From: Macrostomum hystrix
Taxonomy: Eukaryota; Platyhelminthes; Macrostomidae
Direction: 5' to 3'
DNA: 64,000 nt
Assembly: GCA_950097015.1 (NCBI GenBank)
Contig: CATNEN010000039.1
Span: 9,161,501-9,225,500 of the forward strand
Positions 23,101 through 35,279 of this stretch are shown piece after piece (position 1 is the first letter of the stretch; every line of letters begins with the position of its first letter). Position numbers and translations under genes: made by a program. The notes below the pieces were generated by a model that made no database searches, was not told where the DNA came from, and worked only from the letters and a program-made list of their open reading frames with translations.

Positions 23101-26100
23101 GCTTAGTTCAACTATACTCACACAGTGAGTAATCTGCTCACAGAGTGATTCTAATCACAAAGTGAATAACACTGTCTACTAAGTCCACTTCTCACACCAC
23201 AAGTCTACTTCTCATACTGTCAGTCTATTCACACCGTCAGGTACTCTACTTTAGACACCATGAGTCTACTTCTAACACAATGAGTCTACTTCAGACACCA
23301 TGAGTCCTACTTCTCATACTATCAGTCTACTTCTCACACCATCAGTCTACTTCTCACACCACGAGTCTACTTCTCATACTGTCAGTCTATTCACACCGTC
23401 AGGTAATCTACTTTAGACACCATTAGTCTACTTCTCACACCACAAGTCTACTTCTCACACCATGAGTCTACTTCTCATACCATGAGTCTACTTCTCACAC
23501 CATCAGTCTACTTCTCACACCATCAGTCTACTTCTCATACCATCAGTCTACTTCAGACACCATTAGTCTACTTCTCATACCATTAGTCTACTTCTCACAC
23601 CATGAGTCTACTTCTCACACCATGAGTCTACTTCAGACACCATCAGTCTACTTCTCACATCATGAGTCTACTTCAGACACCATCAGTCTACTTCAGACAC
23701 CATGAGTCTACTTCAGACACCATGAGTCTACTTCAGACACCATGAGTCTACACGTCAGAATTAAAATCACTGCATTGTAGCGTTTTATATCAAATAGTTT
23801 TCACTGCAAGTTAATTAAATTTTCTTTAATTTTTCAGCCCTGTCGAGTTGTAAGATTTCCATTGATCTGTCTGTCTATCAGATAATTTATCATCTTGTTC
23901 GATAAATATTTGTGTTTTCTATTATTTTTAAATCGTTCGGATATTTTAAGTATCAAGTTAAGTTATTTTTTATATACTTCGTATGTTTCATTCTGCAGAT
24001 ATATTTGACGCTCAAAGTAATTCTGTGTTTTTTAGTTAATAAAAAAATTAACACTCGTTTATTTACTCGAAAAGTTTACATTTGTTGTAATAAACTCGAA
24101 TAATTTCAGATAAGCATGATCTGCATCCAGAACATCAAAATTCTAATTGAGAAATGTCCTAACGAGGACACTAAGAATCACATTTTGCCCATCCTATTTC
24201 GTTCATTGGATCAAGATTTTGTCGAACTGCAGGTAAAGCTAGTTTTTTCATATGCATAGCAACAAAGTAGTGTATTTTATATGCATATTTTTTTCTAATA
24301 AACGGCTTGCAGGAGCTGTGCCTGGAGACCCTTCCTACAGTAGCGCACATGCTGGATTATAATACCGTGAAGAATTCTGTCGTTACCAAGCTTAAAAATC
24401 TCATCACTGGTCAGTTTTCGTTGAAGGTGAGTGGACATTTTTATTACCTTCAATTTTATTTGCTTCGACAACTTCAAATTAGATGTAAGGTAATCTTCGT
24501 AGTGATTACTATCCATGCTAATCTTGGTAATCTTGTTGGTCATTGCACTCCAAGGTAATATCGTCGGTCAATATTATTCAAGGTAATCTTGTTGGTTATT
24601 ACACTTCGAGTTGATCTTGTCGGTCATTACACTCCGAGTTAATCTTGTCGGTCATTACACTCCGAGTTAATCTTGTCGGTCATTACACTCCGAGTTAATC
24701 CTGTCGGTCATTACACTCCGAGTTAATCTTGTCGGTCATTACACTCCGAGTTGATCTTGTCGGTCATTACACTCCGAGTTAATCTTGTCGGTCATTACAC
24801 TCCGAGTTAATCTTGTCGGTCATTACACTCCGAGCTCATCTTGTCGGTCATTACACTCCGAGTTAATCTTGTCGGTCATTACACTCCGAGTTAATCTTGT
24901 CGGTCATTACACTCCGAGTTAATCCTGTCGGTCATTACACTCCGAGTTAATCTTGTCGGTCATTACACTCCGAGTTAATCTTGTCGGTCATTACACTCCG
25001 AGTTCATCTTGTCGGTCATTACACTCCGAGTTAATCTTGTCGGTCATTACACTCCGAGTTAATCTTGTCGGTCATTACACTCCGAGTTAATCTTGTCGGT
25101 CATTACACTCCGAGTTCATCTTGTCGGTCATTACACTCCGAGTTAATCTTGTCGGTCATTACACTCCGAGTTGATCTTGTCGGTCATTACACTCCGAGTT
25201 GATCTTGTCGGTCATTACACTCCGAGTTGATCTTGTCGGTCATTACACTCCGAGTTGATCTTGTCGGTCATTACACTCCGAGTTAATATTTAGTCTTTTA
25301 TTGCAATTGGTCATGCAGGCACGTATATTTCTGTTCTAGCGGTATAAGCTTTAATGCCGTTTTACCTTTACTATCTCGTAAACCCTCAAGATCAAGGTGT
25401 CAGCCTTCATGTGCTTGGGCAAGTTGCTGGAGAACATGGACAAATGGTTTGTGCTAGACGATGTCCTGCCGATGCTGCAGAAGGTGCAAAGTCGCGAACC
25501 GGCCATTCTAATGAGCGTTCTGGGCATCTACAAGGTGGCTTTCTCTCATCCCAAGCTGGGGATCACCAAGGACATCTTGGCCTCCAGGGTGCTGCCACAT
25601 CTGGTGCCCCTGACAGTGGAGGCGTCATTAAACCTGACGCAGTTCAGCGCCTTCATGTCTCTGGTGCAGGAGATGCTGCGACAGGTAGAGTCTGAGCAGA
25701 GGGCCAGGCTGCAGCAGTTGCACGATCTGCAGCAGGAGCAAAAGACTTTGCCAACTCGGGCAGGAAATCAGAGTCAGGTAATATATTCGATTTGAGTAGG
25801 CTATTCAATTTGAGTAGACTATTGGATTTGAGTAGGCTTTTCGATTTGAGTAGGCTATTCGATATGAGTAGGCTATTCAATTTGAGTAGGCTTTTCGATT
25901 TGAGTAGGCTTTTCGATATGAGTAGGCTATTCAATTTGAGTAGGCTAGGCCTATTCAATTTGAGTAGGCTATTCGATTTGAGTAGGCTATTCGATTTGAG
26001 TAGGCTTTTCGATATGAGTAGGCTATTCAATTTGAGTAGGCTAGGCCTATTCAATTTGAGTAGACTATTCGATTTGAGTAGGCTATTCGATTTGAGAAGG

Positions 26101-26879
26101 CTAGATACCAAAATAAAGTAGATACCGTTAATGTTAAGCAAAGCTGTAAATTTCATAATTTTCAGGCTTTGGTTCCAGCCACCGGCAATGCCCAGCCTAG
26201 TTTGATGGACTCCTTTATGTCCGGCCTGGGTCCCATGCAGCAGCAGCAGCAGCAACGGGCAGCCAATGGCGGTGGCCGATTAGCTCTGCCATCGACTGCT
26301 GGCCCAACCGCTCCGCTGAGCCTTGAAGACAAGAAGAGGCTGGCTCGCGAGCAGGAAACGGTGGACACAATGCGCTCTCATGGACCCTTGCGGCCCCAGC
26401 AACAGCAGCAGCAGATGCGGGCTATCGAGGCGCCGAAGGACTTAACACAGTCTTTGATGGAGCGCAACGCAAACTATTTAACGAGCTCTTCTCAGCAGCA
26501 GCAGCAGCAGCGGGCCATTGGCTGGCACGGTCAGCAGACTGCGGCCCCGCCAAATTTTGGTCAAGCACAACAAACATTTCCCGGCGGAAATCCGTTTAGT
26601 TTCCCAGCTCCGCTGCAGCAGCAACAGCAGCAGCAGCAGCAGCAGAAGCCCTTGAACATGGCTCCCCTAGACAATCTGTTTGGCGGCGGCATCAGCGGCG
26701 GCGCCAGGCCTTCCTTAAACCAGCTGTCAACGTCTTCGTCAGCGCCAGGCTTTGCCGCCTCATCCTCGTCGACTTTGGCCGGGATTCGGGCACCAGCCAT
26801 GATGCCAATGGCCCAGCAGCAGCAGCAGCAGACGCCAAAGCCATTGTCTAATCAGGACCTGGCAGATTTGTTGGGCTAA
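20189..26879 (+). CDS. SCYL2: SCYL2 (SCY1-like pseudokinase 2), nine exons
   Basis: SCYL2/CVAK104 is a pseudokinase adaptor binding clathrin and AP2 in TGN-endosome traffic. Exons 20189-20341, 20424-20555, 21473-21846, 22136-22538, 22917-23093, 24110-24232, 24313-24426, 25391-25777 and 26166-26879 join in frame to 858 residues (human 929). Exons 1-4 form the kinase-like fold: ATKKSTKQ, VWMFDKKSLEKF, LLQLTEALAFLHQSG. The catalytic loop reads HGNLCPETIV where kinases have HRD, and the DFG site reads MDFC, so it should be inactive. Exons 5-8 form HEAT-like helices (MIPFVLPTIL, DKWFVLDDVLP, LGITKDILASRVLPHL). Exon 9 is a poly-Gln linker ending DLADLLG, like the clathrin/AP2-binding tail of the family. 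Introns 2-5, 7 and 8 hold tandem arrays; introns 1 and 6 are about 80 bp. Confidence 0.95.
20596..21443. repeat. Minisatellite, 33/34-bp unit, about 25 copies, SCYL2 intron 2
   Basis: The unit contains GAAGAACTGAAGGGTTAGCG and CACCAAGCCACT. The first half is nearly invariant 33-mers; the second half has an extra G (34-mers) and GTCACC/GGCACC variants. It starts about 40 bases after the donor and ends about 30 before the acceptor. Confidence 0.97.
21897..22095. repeat. Minisatellite, 22-bp unit, 9 copies, SCYL2 intron 3
   Basis: Almost perfect repeats of CATGAGATCCTGGGAGACAG plus TT. The array accounts for most of the 289-bp intron. Confidence 0.95.
22558..22790. repeat. Minisatellite, 27-bp unit, about 8 copies, SCYL2 intron 4
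   Basis: The unit contains GATGACCCAATCTACTTAGC. It begins about 20 bases after the donor of exon 4. Confidence 0.93.
23175..23752. repeat. Minisatellite, 20-bp unit, about 28 copies, SCYL2 intron 5
   Basis: Repeats of CTACTTCTCACACCATGAGT with CAGACACC and ATCAGT variants. CTCA and TGAG can pair within each unit. An AT-rich tail of about 350 bases follows before exon 6. Confidence 0.93.
24600..25288. repeat. Minisatellite, 28-bp unit, about 25 copies, SCYL2 intron 7
   Basis: The unit contains TCTTGTCGGTCATTACACTC and CGAGTTAA. ACTCCGAGT is palindromic around one base. Only single-base variants are seen, so the array is homogeneous. Confidence 0.97.
25786..26101. repeat. Minisatellite, 18-bp unit, about 17 copies, SCYL2 intron 8
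   Basis: Repeats of TTCGATTTGAGTAGGCTA, with two longer units carrying AGGCCTATTC. It starts within about 10 bases of the donor. The unit is a multiple of three, so spurious ORFs cross it on both strands. Confidence 0.95.
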
Positions 26880-27022
26880 TGCTAAGTATTGAGCTAGCTG
26901 TAGAGATAAGCCACGCAGGCACAGCCACCGCTTTTCAGTCCATGGACTGGGTTGGACCAGCAACACTGATTCTAGTTTCTACGCCAACTAGCTAAAACTC
27001 AAGCCCAAGCAATTAGGAAAAA

Positions 27023-27330
27023 ATGTCTCTCCCCTGCCCCATCTCTCCCTGTCTCATCTCTCCCCTGCCCCATCTCTCCCTGTCTCATCTCTCCCCTGCC
27101 CCATCTCTCCCTGTCTCATCTCTCCCCTGCCCCATCTCTCCCTGTCTCATCTCTCCCCTGCCCCATCTCTCCCTGTCTTATCTCTCCCCTATCTCATCTC
27201 TCCGCTGTACCATCTCTCCCCTGTCCCATCTTTCCCTGTCTTATCTCCCCCTGTCTCATTCCTTCCTGTCTCATCTCTCCCCTGTCTCATCCCTCCCTGT
27301 CTCATCTCTCCCCTGTCTCATCTCAAGCCC
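27023..27330. repeat. CT-rich minisatellite in the SCYL2 3' UTR
   Basis: Repeats related to CTGTCTCATCTCTCCC and CCTGCCCCATCTCTCC. It lies between the SCYL2 stop codon and the candidate poly(A) signal at 27462, so it is probably transcribed. The same unit type reappears at 28672-29466. Confidence 0.9.
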
Positions 27331-27461
27331 CACAGTCAGTAAATCAGTATGCTATCTTGCTAACACTTATTGAATTGGTGAACTTTCTGTTACTCATATA
27401 CTTCATTTTTTATCTGTCAATCACAGTTTTTTGCACTTTTAATTGTTATCGACACTCGTGG

Positions 27462-27467
27462 AATAAA
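27462..27467 (+). terminator. Candidate SCYL2 poly(A) signal
   Basis: AATAAA about 580 bases after the SCYL2 stop. No closer canonical hexamer was noticed. Confidence 0.45.
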
Positions 27468-28671
27468 CAATTTGGTTGTCATTGTGATAAGGCTGTTTTG
27501 CTCTTTTCTCATAAAGCCGTAATATGTCATGTTTAATGCCCATAGAAAAAGGATTATAATTGATTCTGATTTCAAAGCCTGTTTATTTACTAGTAGAAAT
27601 CTGTTTAATTACCTGTTGTTGGTTGACTATGTACTAATATGAATCTTTATTCTGGTTTTATTGTTTAAAGAACAGGTATTTTGTTTTTCGTAACAAATTT
27701 ATTTTATGTTTTAGAGAAGAAAAAACTAATTTCAGTAGTCAGACGTCAATAGATCAGTCCTTTTATTTTTTACTTTTTTTAATTTTATTTTCTTCATAGT
27801 GTTTAAGGCAATACCACAAATAGTAAAGAAAGTAGAACCATTTTTTAAATGTCCAAGTTACTACTATTTAATTATTAATTAACTTCAATAATATCCAAAT
27901 TATTGTTGTCATTGTCCGCGTGTATTTTTCATTAAACTACAATATTGTTTTATACGCTTATTACTACTTGATTTCGCAGAGTAGTAGTATGGTGAGCGTT
28001 ATCGTGTTAAATTTTTGTTATTTAAAATCGAAGAGTTTTCAAATCAACAACAAACACACAGCAGGTGGTAAAGGGCTTAAACTGAGTTTAAATTTTTAGT
28101 TTTATCGATAATTTGAAATGGCCCCCAATACCAGATAAAATATTAGCAGATTTGCCTGCATTTTGTTCTACATACATAGCTGCTTGCTGTTGCTAGTGTC
28201 TTGTAGGCCTTCTTTCATGTCGAATAAATAATAAGTATAGTATACTACTGAAATATAAATCTACATTATATATATTCCGCATACATGTGTCTGTGTGCTG
28301 TTAATAATGAACGAAGTTCGGACTGAATTACTTTCACTATTATTTTTATATACACTTTAGTCAAATTTATATTTGACGAGAAAAAATTTTTAGTTTAGAC
28401 AGCGCATCAGTAAATTTAATCCCTATGTAAACTAACCTCCATAAATTTTGTGTTTAAATTTATAAGAAAATTTATTAAATCAACTCTTTTATTTTACGTT
28501 GATGTATTTAAAACTGTTTTAGCATCATTCCATTTTACTCTTTCTCACGGAATTTTGTGTATGGCACGGGTCGAAAACCTCGCGCCTTCGGGCCTGTAGT
28601 GGCTATCGAAGCTCCCTAATCCGGCCCTTGTCCCATCTGCCCGATCCAAAGGCCTTTCCAGCCTCTCACCT
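27468..28671. other. AT-rich intergenic region
   Basis: Strongly AT-rich unique DNA between SCYL2 and a CT-rich array. No gene or element is recognised. Confidence 0.5.
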
Positions 28672-29466
28672 TGCCCCATCTCTCCTCTATCTCATCTCTC
28701 CCATGTCTCATCTCTCCCTGTCTCATCTCTCCCTGTCTCATCTCTCCCATGTCTCATCTCTCCCATGTCCCATATCTCCCATGTCCTATCTCTTCCTGTC
28801 TTGTCTCTCCCTGTCTCATCTCTCCCTGTCTTATCTCTCCTTGTCCCATCTCTCCCTGTCTTATCTCTACCTGTCTCATCTCTCCCTGTCTCATCTCTCC
28901 TTGTCTCATCTCTCCCTGTCTCATCTCTCCTTGTCTCATCTCTCCCTGTCTTATCTCTCCCCTGTCTCATCTCTCCCTGTCTTATCTCTCTTTGTCCCAT
29001 CTCTCCCTGTCTTATCTCTACCTGTCTCATCTCTCCCTGTCTCATCTCTCCCTGTCTTATCTCTACCTGTCTCATCTCCCCTGTCTTATCTCTACCTGTC
29101 TCATCTCTACCTGTCTCATCTCTCCCTGTCTCATCTCTCCTTGTCTCATCTCTCCCTGTCTTATCTCTACCTGTCTTATCTATACCTGTCTCATATCTCC
29201 CTGTCTAATCTCTACCTGTCTTATCTATACCTGTCTCATCTCTCCCTGTCTAATCTCTACCTGTCTTATCTCTCCCTGTCTAATCTCTACCTGTCTTATC
29301 TCTACCTGTCTTATATCTCCTTGTCCCATCTCTCCCTGTCTTATCTCTCCTCCTGTTCCATCTCTCCCCAGTCTCATCTCTCCCTGTCTCATCTCTCCCT
29401 GTCTCATCTCTCCTTGTCTCATCTCTCCCTGTCTTATCTCTCCTCCTGTTCCATCTCTCCCCTATA
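28672..29466. repeat. CT-rich minisatellite, 15/16-bp unit, about 50 copies
   Basis: Repeats of CTCATCTCTCCCTGT with TTATCTCTACC and similar variants, pyrimidine-pure on the plus strand apart from A/G in ATC and TGT. The long ORFs on both strands are repeat artefacts. It shares its unit with 27023-27330. Confidence 0.93.
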
Positions 29467-30171
29467 TCTATGCCTCCCCTCACTCATCGCTACATTTTTC
29501 GCTTTTCGTTTCTTATGTTTTCACAGTCAATACAGTCTTTTGGGTTTTCTCTTTGGCAAACTATAAAGTTGCCGACCTCTTACAAAACCCAATTCTGTCA
29601 AAATCTCTGTCAGTTCAGCTTCAATAGATTTCTAGTGGACGTTTTTTATCTTAGTCGACAGGAAGACAAGATATGCAAAACAGCCCTAAGCTAAGGCTGT
29701 AAGAAAGACTGGCAGAGAAGTATCTAGAGTCAGTCCAAGTAGCAGCTTTGTGTAGCAGTGTGTTCTCTAACCCAACCTGCGCTTGTACGAAACTGAGCTT
29801 GGGTCAGCGGGGGGTTGAGTTTTCAGCTGTTTGAGAAGTCACTCGGCTGCTTCATTTTCATCTCTACCTGCTGGGTTCAATTGCGCGTTTTATGTATATT
29901 TCTAAATTGTTCGCTTTTTTTGGACCTAGCATCACCGAGTGAAAGAATGAAATAAAGAGCAGCTGGGTGAGGCGGTCACACAGGCTTCAATTTTATAATA
30001 GCGAACAAAAACTTGAGGCTATAGAAGGAACAGGGGTACCAAACGGCTTGTGTCTATGGCACAATAGACTAAACAGTTTTTTTTCTAGCTTCACTATAAT
30101 TATCTAATCTTTGCAGTTCTGGATTTAATGCAATCGGCTTGATTTGCAAAGAATTTTAAAACAACAGCAGC
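29467..30171. promoter_or_regulatory. 5' flank of the SUN-domain gene
   Basis: Unique sequence immediately upstream of the SUN gene start, expected to hold its promoter and 5' UTR. No specific motif is assigned. Confidence 0.4.
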
Positions 30172-33100
30172 ATGTCTGACTACAGCGGATCGCGAAATTC
30201 AACTCCTCCCTCGTCTGTTCACTCTTCCATCGGCTCTAGCGCTGCTACAGTTACTGGTGCCGAGCCATCCGACCGTCTGCTGAGATCCGAGTGCCGCCGG
30301 CAGGGTGGCAAAAACTGCGGCCATGTGGAATGCCAGGTGAGTCTGTGCCTCAGCTGATGAAATACCCTGTGACCGCTGCAGTGATCCGATTGGACTGTAT
30401 GAGGCAATGACCCGATTCATGACTGAGATGTTAAAGGCAATGACCCGATTTATGACTGAGATGTTAAAGGCAATGACCCGATTTATGACTGAGATGTTGG
30501 AGGCAATGACCCGCTGAATGACTGGGGTGGTAGTTGCAATGGCTCGCTGAATGACTGGGGTGGCAGTGGAAATGACCCACTGAATGACTGAGGACTGGCA
30601 ATGACCCACTGAATGACTGAGGAGTGGCAATGACCCACTGAATGTCTGAGGAGTGGCAATGACCGACTGAATGACTGAGGAGTGGCAATGACCCACTGAA
30701 TGTCTGAGGAGTGGTAATGACCCACTGAATTACTGAGGAGTGGCAATGACCCACTGAATGACTGAGGAGTGGCAATGACCCACTGAATGACTGAGGAGTG
30801 GCAATGACCGACTGAATGACTGAGGAGTGGCAATGACCGACTGAATGACTGAGGAGTGGCAATGACCCACTGAATGTCTGAGGAGTGGCAATGACCCACT
30901 GAATGACTGTGGAGTGGCAATGACCCACTGAATGACTGAGGACTGGCAATGACCCACTGAATGACTGAGGACTGGCAATGACCCACTGAATGACTGAGGA
31001 TGTAGTGGCAATAAACCGCTAAAATACTGTTTTCGTTAGATAAACAAAATGGTGCCGAATTTCGTTTAATTCAGGTGCGCGCGTCCCAATCACAGCGAAG
31101 CGCAGCGGAGCACCAGCACCTGCATGACCATGAATATGAGCACCATTCGGGCACGCCAATGTCCATGTCGCCAGCCCTGCCCACAGCGGTGGCTTATCGG
31201 CGCAGCACCAGGCTGGACGCGCACTTAAGCGCCCGCACCACCACCACTACAACTACCACCACCACTACTAGGCGAGTTGTCAGAAGCAGTCTGTTGGACT
31301 CTGCTCCTAGTAGCAGCGGTGGGTTTGCGTCTTCGGCTCTTAGCGGCCGGCTGAAATTCAGCAGCAATAATAGCAACAAAAGCGAGGAGGCTGACGAAGA
31401 TGATGATGACGAGGAAGCGATTGAGAAGGGCGCCCTGGAGGCTCATTTGAGCATGAAAGAAAACTTCGGAGTGGATGACTTTGACGAAGAAATATTTGGT
31501 CAACAATTTCGCGGTGGCCTTGAAGAAAATGTTGCTGGTGGCGGTGGTTTCGGTGGCATTGTTATAGCCACCAAGACGCTAATGTCTAGAACATTTTATA
31601 AAATCCTGTGGGCGATCGCTTCAGTCTGCTCTTTCGCGAAGTCTGGATTCTTACGCTCTGTTGCTATGGCAACCTTTGTCCTGCTAAGCTGCTTCCACTA
31701 TGTCTCGCTTGTTGGTACCAAATTTCTATACTATTTTTGTGGAGGTCTTACATTTGTTGTCTTGACAACCGTTGGAGGTGTGCGCAAGACTGCTCAGCTG
31801 CTGGCTCGTGTGATTCACTCCGCATCAGTGATCCTAGGCACTCTCAATACGGCTCAACTTTCCTTCATGAAAGCTGTGACACTGATCACTTACGGTGCAT
31901 TGTCTAGCGTCGCGCAGGCTGCTTACTTACCGGTAACTGCTGTTCGAGCTGTTGCTATGGCAACTCTTCGTCAAGCTAGTAACGGATTTCGCTCAGTTTC
32001 GCAGCTGTTTATTGTGGCCAACAACAATGAGAGGCGTCACAAGCGATCCTGCCTGTGCCTGCTGCTTCTTATTCTGCTGCCTCTCCTCCTGATGCTAGCT
32101 GCCTGGCTTGGCTATGCTTATTTGCCTAGCAACCGAGTCGCTCAGCTAGCTTCCAGCGGCAAAGCCTTGCGCGCAGCCGGCAGCACATTCGCCATCTCAG
32201 CCAGCTCAGCTGGCACCTCCGGCGTCTCCGCCGTCAGCTGGCTGTTGCTATGGCTAGGCAACGCTACTGCGACAGCTTCCAATGCCGCTATACAGTCTGT
32301 GTCGACATGGTCGTCGATTAAGTCACCATCAACACCGACGATTGCGCCATCTTCGGCCGCAGCTAGCTGCTGTCGCGCTGACTTATCAGCCTTGGAGATG
32401 CATGTGGCCGCTCTGCGCACCGCCATGGCCAGTCTGGAACAAAAAAGCCATCGGAATCCCGAGCCGCTGCCACCGACGCCGCCGCCTCCGCCGTCACCTC
32501 CGGCCGCATCTGTTGAGGCTTTAGCAATGACGGATAAGCATTTGGCTAATCTGTCAGCCAGGCAAGACAGTTTAGAGCAGCGATTCGTAAAGTTTTCTTT
32601 AGAAATACAGAAAGCGGGCGACGCAGCCACCGCCGCCGCTGTTGCCGCCGCCGCTGATGCCGTCGCTCGATCGTCTGCCAACTCCTCCAACACCCTGTTT
32701 GAGATCTCGCAGAGGGTGACGCTATTGTCGTCCCGTCTCGAAGCCGAAGCTGAGCGTCAGAGGCTGCAAACAGATGAAGCAGTGGCAGCAGTTGCCGACA
32801 AGGAAGCCAAAACTGTTGCCGAAATTCAAGCCCGCCTCGTTCATCTAGAACTGTCCATCGCTTCCTTGTCGGCTCAGTGGAAATCTTCTTCAACAATGAC
32901 ATCGTCAACTGCAGCAAAAACAAGCGAGATTGTCTTGGCCGATCAGATGCCAGACTTTGCTCTGCACAGCGCTGGCGGTTACGCAGTCAGCACCCGTTGC
33001 ACATCGGCTTACACCGCCAAGAGCTCTTATTTCCACCTGTTGGGCCTGCCTGTGTTCTCCTACATCAACGGTCCGAATGTGGCCCTTCAGCCCGGCCTGC

Positions 33101-33474
33101 AGCTGGGCGAGTGCTGGCCGTTTGTCGGCTTCCCCGGCCACCTAGTGGTTAAGCTGGCTGTCCGAGCTAGAATTAGTCACGTGACCGTTGATCACGTGCC
33201 GCGCAGCCAGACCTACAACGGCACTGTCGCCAGCGCGCCCAGGCAGTTCTCAGTCTACGGTCTGAACTCGGAACGAGACGAATTCGCTCAAGCCAAGCTG
33301 CTTGGCAGCTTCGTTTATAACGCCGACAACGGCACCTCTAGCCAGACTTTCGAGCTAACTCACAATGAGAACACAGCGGCCGCCTATCCTTGCGTCGAGC
33401 TGGTTATTCTCAGCAATCACGGCGCTGAGCACACCTGCCTTTATAGGTTTCGCGTGCACGGCTCTTTAGTGTGA
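30172..33474 (+). CDS. SUN1/SUN2: SUN-domain inner nuclear membrane protein (LINC complex)
   Basis: SUN proteins span the inner nuclear membrane and bind KASH proteins in the perinuclear space, linking lamina to cytoskeleton. Exons 30172-30336 and 31075-33474 join in phase 0 to about 854 residues. The N-terminal region (residues 1-200) is low complexity: Ser-rich, a Thr run, an acidic patch and a Gly loop. Several hydrophobic stretches lie at about 220-300. The main membrane segment is near 381-403 (CLLLLILLPLLLMLAAW). A Pro run (about 520) and coiled coil (about 530-670) follow. The SUN domain (about 680-854) starts FALHSAGGYAVSTRC and has GECWPFVGF, whose Cys corresponds to the one that bonds KASH, APRQFSVYGL and the end motif HTCLYRFRVHG. 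SUN1 versus SUN2 cannot be decided. Confidence 0.95.
30400..31010. repeat. Minisatellite, 29-bp unit, about 20 copies, SUN intron 1
   Basis: The unit contains GAGTGGCAATGACCCACTGA, in which AGTGG and CCACT can pair. It fills the 738-bp intron between the two coding exons. The minus-strand ORFs of 160-167 residues here are artefacts. Confidence 0.95.
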
Positions 33475-33780
33475 AAATTTTTAACTACTTTTACTATTTG
33501 CTGAACAAGTAGTATTTATGAAACATGGTATTCTTTTTTGGCTAGATTTAAGCTAAACATAGCATCTATGAAATTCCAAGGGTATCATTTGTACACTAAT
33601 GCACTGTAAGACTAAAGTCGCTTTTGTATCTGCCTAGCAAAATTGAAATTATTCATTCAGTAAATTCTACACGCTTACCATTACAAAAATGCCTTCCATG
33701 CTACAATTCCATACTTTTATTTATCTCTATAGCCATATTGTCATGTGCCGAAGATGCAAAGTATTTTTTATAATTAATTA

Positions 33781-33786
33781 AATAAA
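33781..33786 (+). terminator. Candidate SUN poly(A) signal
   Basis: AATAAA about 305 bases after the stop codon, in an AT-rich 3' flank. Confidence 0.45.
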
Positions 33787-33871
33787 CGAATTACTGAAGA
33801 TTCAAATGCTAGAATATTCCTGAATTAAGATAGCGAAAATATGTTTTTTTACATTAACATGGTAGGTCTAC

Positions 33872-34270
33872 AGCAGTGAAGGACCGTAGGTTGGTAGCTA
33901 CCTTCAGCAGTGAGCTGCCGACAGCAGTGAAGGACCGAAGGTTGGTAGCTGCCTACAGCAGTGAAGGACCGTAGGTTGGTAGCTGCCTACAGCAGTGAAG
34001 GACCGAAGGTTGGTAGCTGCCTACAGCAGTGAAGGACCGAAGGTTGGTAGCTGCCTACAGCAGTGAAGGACCGTAGGTTGGTAGCTGCCTACAGCAGTGA
34101 AGGACCGTAGGTTGGTAGCTGCCTACAGCAGTGAGCTGCCTACAGCAGTGAAGGACCGTAGGTTGGTAGCTGCCTTCAGCAGTGAGCTGCCTACAGCAGT
34201 GAAGGACCGTAGGTTGGTAGCTGCCTACAGCAGTGAAGGACCGAAGGTTGGTAGCGGCCTGCAGCAGTGA
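33872..34270. repeat. Minisatellite, 34-bp unit, about 11 copies
   Basis: The unit contains CTACAGCAGTGAAGGACC and GTAGGTTGGTAGC. CCTAC and GTAGG are complementary arms. Some units carry an extra CAGTGAGCTGCC. It lies downstream of the SUN gene. Confidence 0.93.
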
Positions 34271-35279
34271 ATTTATTTAAATTTAAATCTGTTACTCTTA
34301 CAGATTTCCTGTTTGGTGTTGGATGCTTTGCCCGTGTTTATTTTTTAATCTCGTTAGCAAGTTTTGCTGCCAAATTTCAGCTTCATGTTGTTTTTAGGTA
34401 CTTTTAGCAACATCCGCGGAGCAACTTTCTCTTCCTTTCTTCTCCCGAATTTTTTTCCCCAGTCGAGCGATCGTCTCATTCTCTACAATCCCACTACCCT
34501 TCCTTCTGTCCCTCGTTCAGTCTCTGTGTCCAGCTCTCCGTGTCTCTCCGTTTTAAACTGTTCTGTGCCCAGCTAACAGTACAAAGACCAGGAGGTATTT
34601 AAAACACTTTTCTTTTTTCTGTATCTACCATAATATAGATACAGATCCGCATAAAAACCCAGATCACAGGACAAAATTTTTTCCGCTCTATCCGATTAAA
34701 CAACTTCCAAAATCACGCAACATTGACATCGTCGAGATATTTAACGACTTTAACCACCAGTATGGACATAAATTTTCTGCTCAAAAATTATTTTCCATAT
34801 AACCAGGTGTGTCGGCTATTAATGTTGATTGTTTTGTGTTGGGAGAAATGGGAAAAACTGCCTGGTCTCGCGACTGTTAAGCTTTAGTTGCTAAGAAATG
34901 CTACCTTATATTATTGTTTTGAAAGCTAAATTTTTAGTACTAAAAAGTTTTTTAAGGTGCAATATTAGTAAGATTTGTTTTTCGAAAGTTTCCCATGCTA
35001 CTCAGCAAAGCCAAATGCAGATTTATATCCTTTTGTGTAAAGTGTGAACGCATTTTCAATTTTTTTGCTTTTTGTAGCTCAAAATTTCTACTGTCGTTTC
35101 TGTTGATTTCTCTGTCCGCTAGTTTGTATTCCAGTGAAATGCGTCAAAGTTTAAATCTAAAAATTATACTTCACAACTCCTTCCACAGCACTAATATTGC
35201 TTTGTTTTTTTCAGTTTTGATGCGAAATTCGAAATGCTTGCTGACTTTATTATGATTTCTGGGTGCTTTGTGCGAAACT
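34271..35279. other. Intergenic region, AT-rich
   Basis: No recognisable gene or element. ORFs at 34364-34576 and 34995-35255 lack any known domain and are probably chance. Confidence 0.45.

Noticed and set aside
28628-29627. ORFs of over 300 residues made of SLSHLSL-like repeats
   Set aside because: Pure CT-rich array translated in several frames; no domain and no splice signals.
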